From positions 1-7,556 of the forward strand of contig DAHZZC010000712.1 of assembly GCA_027435495.1 (NCBI GenBank): a stretch of 7,556 nt of DNA, read 5' to 3'. Below, piece after piece: positions 1-5,791 of the stretch. This stretch comes from Planctomycetales bacterium (lineage in GTDB: Bacteria > Planctomycetota > Planctomycetia > Isosphaerales > Isosphaeraceae). The notes under the pieces were generated by a model. That model had not been told where the DNA came from. It saw only the letters and a list, made by a program, of their open reading frames with translations, and did not search any database. A program made the translations under genes and the position numbers. The stretch's first letter is position 1. Each line of letters opens with the position of its first letter.

Positions 1-2
1 TC

Positions 3-476
3 GCGATCTGCCCGGGGATGGTGATGGGCCGGCGCGACCTGAAGCCGACCTCGACGCTGATGGTCCGAACAATGGCGCGCTACCCGGTCGTGGTGGTGCC
101 TACGGGCGGCATCCCGATCGTCGACGCCCGCGTCCTGGCGACGGCCCACCGCCGGGCGCTCCTCGCGGGCGGCGGGGGCGAGCGCTACGCGGTCGTCGGC
201 GAGTACCTCAGCTATCCCGACCTGGCGCACCTCGTCGCGACGATCGCCGGGCGTCCGCGTCGCGTGATCGCGATCCCCGATCGATGGGAGCGAGCCCTCG
301 GGGCCGCGGCCGAATGGTGGGCGCCGATCCTCCGACGATGGATCCCCAACCTCTCGGGCCCGTTCGTCGCCGGCGGCTTCCTCCGGCTCCACGTCGACGG
401 CCAATGCGCCGACCAATGCTTCGGCCTGATCCATCCCCCGGCCGCCGAGTCGATCGCCGAGGCGCTCTCGGGCTGA
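3..476 (+). CDS. NAD-dependent epimerase/dehydratase (extended SDR), C-terminal part, 5' truncated by window edge
   Basis: The reading frame is open to the left window edge (the codons before the first ATG at 18 read AICPG), so the gene starts outside the window and only its last 157 residues are seen. The segment ICPGMVMGRRDLKPTST matches the region after the catalytic YxxxK in extended SDRs of the dihydroflavonol-4-reductase/sugar epimerase type, where an R-P-x-x-V-x-G-P-x-D motif is usual. It is followed by GGIPIVDARVLATAHRRAL, the usual 'xxxVDVRDVAxxHxxAL' substrate-domain motif, then GERYAVVGEYLSYPDLAHLV, the typical GERY-x-L-x-G-x-x-x-S/T turn. The Rossmann GxxGxxG motif and catalytic Tyr/Lys would lie upstream and cannot be checked. 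The last 60 or so residues form a helical cap (WERALGAAAEWW...). These enzymes are cytosolic and act on NAD(P)-linked sugar, flavonoid-like or hopanoid-pathway substrates; the substrate here is unknown. The gene seems to stand alone, with 328 nt before the next gene. Confidence 0.83.
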   Translation, partial: AICPGMVMGRRDLKPTSTLMVRTMARYPVVVVPTGGIPIVDARVLATAHRRALLAGGGGERYAVVGEYLSYPDLAHLVATIAGRPRRVIAIPDRWERALGAAAEWWAPILRRWIPNLSGPFVAGGFLRLHVDGQCADQCFGLIHPPAAESIAEALSG

Positions 477-541
477 TCCGGGCCGATCGGGGCGGGTCTA
501 TTGAGCCGGCAAATCGACATGAGGCTTGCGTAGGGTGTAAA

Positions 542-567
542 AGACGAATATCCTGCGAGTATCGTCT
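542..567 (+). terminator. Candidate hairpin downstream of the SDR gene
   Basis: AGACGA (542-547) pairs with TCGTCT (562-567). The pairing extends by TA (549-550) with TA (560-561) if A548 is bulged, leaving a loop of about nine bases. It lies 65 nt after the SDR stop codon. No proper T-run follows (GTCTTCAATG), so a classical intrinsic terminator is not supported. It could be a 3'-end stabilising hairpin or chance. Confidence 0.28.
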
Positions 568-623
568 GTCTTCAATGCGATCAGCACGATCTTGCGTCGG
601 ATGCCAGGTGGAATTCCCCGTCT

Positions 624-664
624 AGTGTCAATACCTGCCGCTCGGGCCTCGGCTCAGTGTCAAT
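624..664 (+). repeat. Short direct repeat AGTGTCAAT, two copies
   Basis: The 9-mer AGTGTCAAT occurs at 624-632 and again at 656-664, 32 bp apart (about three helical turns) in otherwise dissimilar sequence. It lies roughly 100-135 nt upstream of the proposed -10 element of the thioredoxin-fold gene. The helical spacing would suit a pair of protein-binding sites, but two copies of nine bases are weak evidence. Confidence 0.3.
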
Positions 665-725
665 GCGCAAATGGCGAGCGTCTCAAACAGAAGGAGATGA
701 GGAACTCCAAAAGATCCAGATGCCG

Positions 726-784
726 GAATCTGTTAGAATCCGTGAATCTCGACTGCCTGTCATAATCGCAATCCTTTAAGAATC
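726..784 (+). promoter_or_regulatory. AATC motif cluster over the thioredoxin-gene promoter
   Basis: AATC occurs six times in 58 nt (727-730, 737-740, 745-748, 764-767, 770-773, 781-784). Four of these are GAATC (starting at 726, 736, 744 and 780). The first three GAATC copies are 10 and 8 nt apart, all in direct orientation, and lie where a -35 element and upstream activator site would be relative to the -10 at 761-766, which has no recognisable -35 box. This arrangement fits a regulator that binds direct repeats and makes up for the missing -35. No family can be assigned. Confidence 0.3.
758..766 (+). promoter_or_regulatory. Extended -10 promoter element of the thioredoxin-fold gene
   Basis: TGT followed directly by CATAAT (761-766) matches the extended -10 form TGn-TATAAT with one mismatch. 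No convincing -35 box is found 16-18 nt upstream. Transcription would start near 773, giving a leader of about 32 nt before the ATG at 805. The similar TGT-TATGAT element before the exporter operon supports this reading. Confidence 0.4.
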
Positions 785-804
785 GCGCCCAGGAACATTG
801 AATT

Positions 805-2007
805 ATGCTCACTATAGTAATAACATCGGCGCTGGTACTCGGGGGACAGGCGACCGGCACGCCGACGACCATCAGGGAACGTTACGAGCAACTCGCCGAG
901 GAATACTCGGCCAAAAAGCAGGCCTTCTTCCAGGCGTATCGAGCCGCCAGGACTGCCGCCGACAGGCAAGACGTCATCAAGCGGCTGTCCCCCAACCATA
1001 CGTCGTACGCCGACCGATTCTTCGCCCTGGCCAAGGAGGACCCGAAGAGCCCCATCGCTTCAGACGCCATCTATGATGCACTTCAAATTCGGCGAATCCG
1101 ACCCACTCCCGAGACCACAGAGATGCTGGCCATGCTGCGCCGCGATTTCGCGACCAGCCCGAAGATGGCCTACTACCTCCAGCAACTCTCTCTGCGTTCG
1201 TTCTGGCCCGGGATCGATTCCTTGTTCCGCGAGGTCCTAAAACGGAATCCGGACCGCACCTCCCGGGGGCACGCCTGCCTCGGCCTGGCTGAGATTCTCT
1301 CCTCGCGAGCGCGGCTGCCGAAGATCATGAGCGACCCGAAGATGGCTGGCCAGTTCGAAGCGAGATACGGCAAGGAGCGGCTGACTGAGGTCCTGAGGGC
1401 GGATTCCGAGGCCCTCCTCCGCGAGGCCACGACTCTCTACGAGCGGGTGCTATCCGATTACGCCGACGTGAGATACTTCCCGGCCCTTCCCGAGCAGAAG
1501 CAGACCCTCGGCCAGAGGGCCGAGCGGTGGTTGGCAGCCCACCGCGAACTGGAAATCGGCCGGGTCGCGCCGGAGATCGAGGGGACGGACGTGGAGGGCA
1601 AGCGGTTCAAGCTGAGCGATTATCGGGGTAAGGTGGTCGCCCTCGTGTTCTGGGCGTCGTGGTGCGGGCCATGCATGGCCCAGATCCCCCACGAGCGGGA
1701 GTTGGCTCGGAGCCTGGAGGGGAAGTCTTTCGCCCTGCTCGGCGTCAACTGCGATTACAAGATCGAGAACGCCAGGGCCGTCCTGGCCAGAGAGAAGATC
1801 GGCTGGCCGAATTGGTATGACGGCTCTCCGCGTTCAGGAAAGATCGCGGATCGCTATCATATCCAGCAAATCCCGGCTGTGTTCGTTCTCGATGCGAAGG
1901 GAGTGATCCGGGAGAAGGATGTGCGGGGCGAGGCGCTCAGCAAAGCCGTTGAATCCTTGCTGAAGGAACAGGAAGCCCAGGGCGGTTCCACGATCGAATC
2001 GGAATGA
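805..2007 (+). CDS. TlpA-type thioredoxin-fold protein with long helical N-terminal region
   Basis: The protein has 400 residues. An in-frame TGA at 799-801 rules out a longer form, and AGGA at 791-794 is a suitable ribosome binding site for the ATG at 805. Residues 1-18 are hydrophobic (MLTIVITSALVLGG) and may be a signal peptide, although it is short and lacks the usual positive N-region. Residues 20-250 are charged and mostly helical, with TPR-like pieces (RYEQLAEEYSAKKQAFFQAY; LLREATTLYERVLSDYA) and no known catalytic motif. Residues 251-390 form a TlpA/AhpC-TSA thioredoxin fold: the entry motif IGRVAPEIEGTDVEGKRFKL, the active site WCGPC (286-290, redox Cys 287 and 290), and the cis-Pro loop QQIPAVFVLD (Pro357). 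Such proteins act outside the cytoplasm as thiol-disulfide reductases or isomerases, often for cytochrome c or other Cys proteins. The partner is unknown. The gene appears monocistronic. Confidence 0.88.
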   Translation: MLTIVITSALVLGGQATGTPTTIRERYEQLAEEYSAKKQAFFQAYRAARTAADRQDVIKRLSPNHTSYADRFFALAKEDPKSPIASDAIYDALQIRRIRPTPETTEMLAMLRRDFATSPKMAYYLQQLSLRSFWPGIDSLFREVLKRNPDRTSRGHACLGLAEILSSRARLPKIMSDPKMAGQFEARYGKERLTEVLRADSEALLREATTLYERVLSDYADVRYFPALPEQKQTLGQRAERWLAAHRELEIGRVAPEIEGTDVEGKRFKLSDYRGKVVALVFWASWCGPCMAQIPHERELARSLEGKSFALLGVNCDYKIENARAVLAREKIGWPNWYDGSPRSGKIADRYHIQQIPAVFVLDAKGVIREKDVRGEALSKAVESLLKEQEAQGGSTIESE

Positions 2008-2342
2008 GCCATCATTGCCCCTGAGAGGTAGGTGCCGGACGATCGGTGAGGCGAAAATGGGTCGCGGAGAGGAATAAAGAAATCGGGAACCTTAAACATC
2101 GTTGCCTGACCTTTCCCACCCTCGCTGTGTGCGAATCACCGTTTCGTCCGGGCCTCCGATGCGGACGCCTGAGGAAATCGAAGGGAAGACTTGCGAAGAT
2201 CGATCACGTTGAATATCGTGCGAATAAAGTCAGTCATGGAATGCCTCGTCGAATGTCGAGGGTTCTGGACGGCCCGGTATGCCACGCACGATTTCTCAGG
2301 CCAGATTTCAACGGCATCGCGTCAGCCGCAAGACGCACAGGA
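2008..2342. other. Lower-GC stretch upstream of the bS21-like gene
   Basis: This is 335 nt with no recognisable protein. A + strand frame in phase with the bS21-like gene stays open from a GTG at 2046 (further in-frame ATGs at 2241 and 2253), but the roughly 99 residues it would encode are of low complexity, rich in Arg and Cys, and show no domain. I therefore treat it as non-coding. It contains a perfect 6-bp inverted repeat, CGTCCG (2145-2150) with CGGACG (2162-2167), spaced by 11 nt. This could be a weak hairpin after the thioredoxin gene or in the bS21-like leader. I find no good -35/-10 pair. Confidence 0.5.
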
Positions 2343-2642
2343 ATGGGCATTCGGATTGAGGTCGAGGCGGGTGATCCGATCCAGATAGCGCTATACAGGC
2401 TCCGCAAGCAGATCCTTACGAATGGCGGCTACCCGCTGATCTACCCATGCAAGTGGCATAAGAGAAGCCCTCGCTACTACCTGAAGCCCAGCGTGCTGAA
2501 CCGCCGCCGTCGGTGGGTAAGAAGAGTCCGCAGGAAGGGCCAGGGCCTGTACAGCGAGAATTGGGAATACGATTGGGCCTACGACCTGGAGATCAGGCCG
2601 CGACGGGCCTGGGGACGGTTGGGCAAAGTCGTCCACACATAA
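2343..2642 (+). CDS. Small basic protein resembling ribosomal protein bS21
   Basis: The protein has 99 residues and is strongly basic. From the ATG at 2343 it reads MGIRIEVEAGDPIQIALYRL, which matches the bS21 start pattern: a short beta strand, then G-[DE]-P-[IF]-x-x-A-L-x-R-[FL]-[RK]-[KR]. It continues with PRYYLKPSVLNRRRRWVRR, equivalent to the bS21 'xFYEKPSxxRRRKxxxxxRR' helix. Between the two lies an enlarged, aromatic-rich segment (NGGYPLIYPCKWHKRSP) several residues longer than in canonical bS21, and a roughly 30-residue tail with a Trp/Tyr cluster (ENWEYDWAYDLEI) follows. bS21 binds 16S rRNA near the anti-Shine-Dalgarno end and helps initiation; a variant may act as a paralogue or another RNA-binding protein. 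The frame is open upstream to a GTG at 2046, but homology begins at 2343. The AGGA at 2339-2342 touches the start codon and is too close for a good SD. The gene converges with the exporter operon. Confidence 0.6.
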   Translation: MGIRIEVEAGDPIQIALYRLRKQILTNGGYPLIYPCKWHKRSPRYYLKPSVLNRRRRWVRRVRRKGQGLYSENWEYDWAYDLEIRPRRAWGRLGKVVHT

Positions 2643-2662
2643 GGGCCGCTGTGCCAAGGCCC
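2643..2662. terminator. Candidate hairpin between convergent genes
   Basis: GGGCC (2643-2647), directly after the TAA of the bS21-like gene, pairs with GGCCC (2658-2662) around a 10-nt loop. The whole gap between the two convergent stop codons is only 33 nt, so a shared two-way terminator would have to lie here. Neither strand shows a clear T-run after the stem, so support is weak. Confidence 0.25.
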
Positions 2663-2675
2663 GACGAAACGGCTC

Positions 2676-3839
2676 TCACCGCTCCCGGAGCGCCGCGATG
2701 ACTTCGAGCCGGACTGCCCGGAGTGCCGGCATCATCCCGCCGAAGAGGCCCATCGCGAGCGTCATCCCGATCGCGACCGAGAGCGCCGTCGGACCGAGCC
2801 AGAACGCGACCATCACCGAGGCAAAACTGTTGAAATCGCTCGTCTCGTAGGTCCAGGCGTTGAGCGGGATCGCCGCCAGCACGCCGGCCGCACCGCCGAG
2901 CGCACACAAAATCAAAGACTCCCCCAGGAAGCAAATCAGAATATCCCGGCGCGAGAAGCCCAGCGCCCGCATCGTCCCGATCTCCCGGGTCCGGGTGCTG
3001 ACCGCGGCGAACATCGTGTTGGCCGCGGCAAACATCGCGCCGATCGTCAGGAGGACCGCGATCAGCGTCCCGGCCCCCTTCAGGAAGACGCCCGATCGGC
3101 TCTGGTTCTGGAAGTAGACCGGCTCGGGGATCGCGGCGAGCTTGAACCGGGCCTCGCCCTCGATGGCCTCGCGGAGCTTGTCATACGCCGCGCGATCAGC
3201 GGCGCGGAGCTGCACGCACGAGACCGAGCCCGATCGGCCGGTGTTCCGGACGACGTCCTGGAAGTCGGCCCAGATCTCGCTCTCGGCCGAACTGCCGCCC
3301 GCGGTGAAGACGCCGACGACCCGGTACGCCTCGCGATCGCCGAAGTCGAGCCGGCCGCCGATCTGCGCGCCCCGGAACCGCCTCGAGGTCGCCGGGCTGA
3401 CGATGCACTCCCCCTTGCCGGGCTCCAGGTCGCGGCCCTCGATGATCCGAAAATCCGGACGGAGCCGACGCGAAGCCGGCTGCACGCCCCGGACAATCAC
3501 GTTCGTCCGCGACCCGTCGCCACGCACGGCGATCGGGATGTTCAGGATCTCCTCCGCCGCCATCGGATGGCCCGCCTCGTCGCGCGCGATCCCGGGGAGG
3601 GTCAGGAGCTGGTCGGCCTTCGACGACTCGAAGCCGCCCGTCGTCTCGTTGGTTGAGCCGGGACGCATCACGATCAGGTCCAGCGGCTCGCCCGAGATCT
3701 TGAGGCTATGTTCCAGCCCGTCCACCAGCCCGAAGAGCAGGCACGCCGACCAGACGACCAGGCCCGTTCCGAGCATGGTCATCGCAGTCGTCTTCCAGCG
3801 CACGCGGAGGTTCCGGAGGTTGTACTTGAGCGGGATCAT
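2676..3839 (-). CDS. ABC transporter permease, FtsX/MacB type (second permease)
   Basis: This is an inner-membrane permease of 387 residues and the last gene of the export operon. It has the MacB/FtsX layout: a cytoplasmic start (MIPLKYNLRNLRVRWKTT), a first membrane helix at about 17-41, a large periplasmic MacB_PCD-like domain at about 42-252, and three more helices at about 254-280, 297-325 and 348-372. The conserved coupling segment STRTREIGTMRALGFSRRDI (281-300) sits before the third helix and is the usual contact with the ATPase. The C-terminus LRAVRLEVIAALRER is the common family ending (PA-x-x-A-x-x-x-x-x-x-x-ALR). No ATPase domain is fused, unlike E. coli MacB. The ATG lies 6 nt after the stop of the preceding permease. 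A GGAGGG (complement of 3854-3859) sits 14 nt upstream, inside the end of that gene. It probably pairs with the first permease; the substrate is unknown. Confidence 0.9.
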   Translation of the reverse strand: MIPLKYNLRNLRVRWKTTAMTMLGTGLVVWSACLLFGLVDGLEHSLKISGEPLDLIVMRPGSTNETTGGFESSKADQLLTLPGIARDEAGHPMAAEEILNIPIAVRGDGSRTNVIVRGVQPASRRLRPDFRIIEGRDLEPGKGECIVSPATSRRFRGAQIGGRLDFGDREAYRVVGVFTAGGSSAESEIWADFQDVVRNTGRSGSVSCVQLRAADRAAYDKLREAIEGEARFKLAAIPEPVYFQNQSRSGVFLKGAGTLIAVLLTIGAMFAAANTMFAAVSTRTREIGTMRALGFSRRDILICFLGESLILCALGGAAGVLAAIPLNAWTYETSDFNSFASVMVAFWLGPTALSVAIGMTLAMGLFGGMMPALRAVRLEVIAALRER

Positions 3840-3845
3840 GGCCGT

Positions 3846-5030
3846 TCAGACGACCCTCCGGAGCCCGTCGACCACCGGCAGGCCCGCCGCCCGGACAGCC
3901 GGTCCGACGCCGCTGGCAAACCCGATGAAGAGCGAGATCCCCAGTCCCTGAAGCGCCACGCTCCACGGGATGTAATAGAACGGTAAAAACCCGGCGGTGT
4001 ACGGCGAAATGTCCACCCAGGCAAAGAGCGCCTTGGACCCCAGCGCCCCGAGCGCTCCGCCCGACCCGGCCACCAGCATCGACTCGGCCAGGACGAGGAA
4101 GAGGATCCGGCCGCGGTCGAAGCCGATCGCCTTGAGCACGGCCACCTCGGTCGTCCGCTCTCGCATCGCCATCGCCATCGCGTTCCCCGCGACGCAGAGC
4201 AGCGAGAAGACCACCGCCAGGCCGATCAGCCGGATCATCCCGCGGAGATCGCCCATCATCTCCTCGAACATCTTACCGAACGCCTCCTCGGTCTGCGTCC
4301 GGGTCGGATAGTCGCTGTTCCGGTACAGGTCGTCGATCGCCCGGGACACCGCCGGCATCGCCGAGGCATTCTTGCACTTCGTGAAGATCATCCCCGCATT
4401 GCCGGCAAACTGGCTCACGTCGCGACCGGACGACGCCGCCACGCGCCGGAAGGCCTCGTCGAAGGTGTCGTACCGGAGGAAACACATCCTCAAATCACGA
4501 TCACTGGGCCCGTCGTAGATTCCTCGGATGGTCAGGTTCAGGTCGACCGGATAGGTATCCCCCTTGAGCGGCATCGGGTCGCCCACCTGCAACCTCCGCT
4601 CCTTCGCCAGCTTCCGGCCGATCACGCAGCCGTCCCGGTTCTTCCGGAAGGCGTTGAGCTGGTCCTTCGGAATGGTGAGCTCCTCCAGGACGCGGAAGAC
4701 GGCGTCGGGATCGACGCAGAACATCGCGAACGGCATCACCTCGTCCTTATATTTCCCGCCGTACCAGCTAAATGGCGTGACGGCCTCGACACCGTCGAGC
4801 GCGGCAACCTCCTTGACCCTCGCGATCGGGATCACGCCGGCGAACCCGTTGGCGTTGAGGGTTGCCAGTCGGTTGTGGACCCGGGACCCGGTGTTGACCT
4901 CGTCGCTCATCGCGAAAAACGAGACGAGGATCATCATCAGGAACAGGCAGATCCCGGTTGACGCGACCGTCAGCGCCGTGCGGACCGGATTGCGTCGGAC
5001 GTTCCGAAGGATGTAGTGGAGGTATTTCAA
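3846..5030 (-). CDS. ABC transporter permease, FtsX/MacB type (first permease), TTG start
   Basis: This is an inner-membrane permease of 394 residues. The start is a TTG one nucleotide after the TAA of the ATPase gene. The sequence from that codon, (M)KYLHYILRNVRRNPVRTAL, is the classic FtsX-family N-terminus, so later starts would remove conserved residues. Membrane helices lie at about 19-40, 264-287, 306-334 and 355-378, with a periplasmic domain at about 41-262. The coupling segment MRERTTEVAVLKAIGFDRGR (289-308) is typical. The periplasmic domain has four cysteines (105, 135, 183, 219), more than is common here, which may form disulfides. The downstream permease resembles it in layout but clearly differs in sequence, which suggests a heterodimer like LolC/LolE. 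No clear SD precedes the TTG, so translation is probably coupled to the ATPase gene. Confidence 0.9.
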   Translation of the reverse strand: MKYLHYILRNVRRNPVRTALTVASTGICLFLMMILVSFFAMSDEVNTGSRVHNRLATLNANGFAGVIPIARVKEVAALDGVEAVTPFSWYGGKYKDEVMPFAMFCVDPDAVFRVLEELTIPKDQLNAFRKNRDGCVIGRKLAKERRLQVGDPMPLKGDTYPVDLNLTIRGIYDGPSDRDLRMCFLRYDTFDEAFRRVAASSGRDVSQFAGNAGMIFTKCKNASAMPAVSRAIDDLYRNSDYPTRTQTEEAFGKMFEEMMGDLRGMIRLIGLAVVFSLLCVAGNAMAMAMRERTTEVAVLKAIGFDRGRILFLVLAESMLVAGSGGALGALGSKALFAWVDISPYTAGFLPFYYIPWSVALQGLGISLFIGFASGVGPAVRAAGLPVVDGLRRVV

Positions 5031-5031
5031 G

Positions 5032-5748
5032 TTAGGAAGCCGCCGGGACGCGCGCCTCCTGTATGACGTCGTTCACCAGCCGCCCCTTGTCGAGGTGGAG
5101 CGTCCGACTGGCCCGGAGCGCCGCGAGCGGGTCGTGGGTGACCATCACGATCGTCTTCTCGAATTCTCGGTTGAGTAACTGTAACAAATCAAGGATCTCT
5201 CCGGCCGTGGTACGGTCGAGGTCGCCTGTCGGCTCGTCGGCGACGAGCAGATAAGGGTCGGTGACGATCGCCCTCGCGATCGCGACCCGCTGTTCCTGGC
5301 CGCCGGAGAGTTGCCGGGGATAGTGGTGCTCGCGGCCTTCGAGCCCGACGATCCGGAGGGCCGTGGCGACGTTTTGCCGCCTGCGTTTGCGCGAGAGTGA
5401 GGTCAGCAGAAGCGGCAGCTCGACGTTCTCCGCCGCGGTCAAAACCGGGATCAGGTTATAGGTCTGGAAGATGAAGCCGACGTTGTCGGCCCGCCACCGG
5501 GTGATCTGGGCCTCGCTCAGGAGGCCGAGGTCCTGATCGTGGACGATCACCTCGCCATGGGTGGCGCGGTCAAGCCCGGCGATGAGGTTCAAAAGAGTCG
5601 TCTTCCCCGATCCAGAGGGGCCCATCAGCGCCAGGAATTCTCCCTCGGCCACCGAGAGATCAAGATCCACCAGTACGGGGATGGTGAAAGCGTCGCGGTG
5701 GTACTCCTTCGAGACGCTGCGGAGCTCGATTGATGACGCCGCGCCCAT
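5032..5748 (-). CDS. ABC transporter ATP-binding protein, LolD/MacB type
   Basis: This cytoplasmic ATPase of 238 residues is the usual length for a stand-alone LolD-type subunit. All nucleotide-binding motifs are present: Walker A GPSGSGKTT (43-51), Q-loop FIFQTYNLIPVLTAAENVELP (Gln95), signature LSGGQ (147-151), Walker B YLLVADE (166-172, with Glu172 catalytic), D-loop GDLD, and H-loop THD (His205). The N-P-x-L-T-A-x-E-N-V-E-x-P-type stretch after the Q-loop marks the MacB/LolD (type VII) group. The signature reads LSGGQEQRVAIARA, with Glu where Gln is usual; this should be tolerated. The ATG at 5748 is supported by GAAAGG (complement of 5758-5763) nine nt upstream. It follows the fusion-protein gene by 43 nt and the first permease by 1 nt. 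It powers the mechanotransmission cycle of the permease pair. Confidence 0.95.
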   Translation of the reverse strand: MGAASSIELRSVSKEYHRDAFTIPVLVDLDLSVAEGEFLALMGPSGSGKTTLLNLIAGLDRATHGEVIVHDQDLGLLSEAQITRWRADNVGFIFQTYNLIPVLTAAENVELPLLLTSLSRKRRRQNVATALRIVGLEGREHHYPRQLSGGQEQRVAIARAIVTDPYLLVADEPTGDLDRTTAGEILDLLQLLNREFEKTIVMVTHDPLAALRASRTLHLDKGRLVNDVIQEARVPAAS

Positions 5749-5791
5749 GCGAGATGGCCTTTCGGGATGCGGGAGGTTGGCGCGCCCGGCG

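Larger units (their letters stand above)
477..804. other. Intergenic region between SDR and thioredoxin-fold genes
   Basis: This is 328 nt without a convincing gene. GC content is visibly lower than in the flanking coding regions, and the short open frames here (one on + up to 625, others on - around 660-1000) have no recognisable protein pattern. The region holds a hairpin at 542-567, a 9-bp direct repeat at 624-632 and 656-664, a cluster of AATC motifs from 726 to 784, and an extended -10 element at 758-766, all listed separately. It is best read as the 3' flank of the SDR gene plus the promoter region of the thioredoxin-fold gene. Confidence 0.6.

Noticed and set aside
284..625. + strand open frame overlapping the SDR gene end and the intergenic region
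   Set aside because: Its first part is the SDR gene in another frame (Arg/Pro-rich), and the rest has no recognisable pattern.
2385..2394. Perfect 10-bp palindrome ATAGCGCTAT
   Set aside because: It lies inside the conserved helix-coding part of the bS21-like gene and is explained by its codons; a 10-bp palindrome is not rare at this length of sequence.
3142..3951. + strand open frame of 269 codons opposite the permease genes
   Set aside because: Ser/Arg/Pro-rich low-complexity translation without any motif, fully antisense to a well-supported permease.
2673..5748. Possible fused MacB (ATPase plus permease in one protein)
   Set aside because: Stop codons at 5032-5034 and 3846-3848 separate three full-length genes, each with its own complete domain, so this is not a broken fusion.
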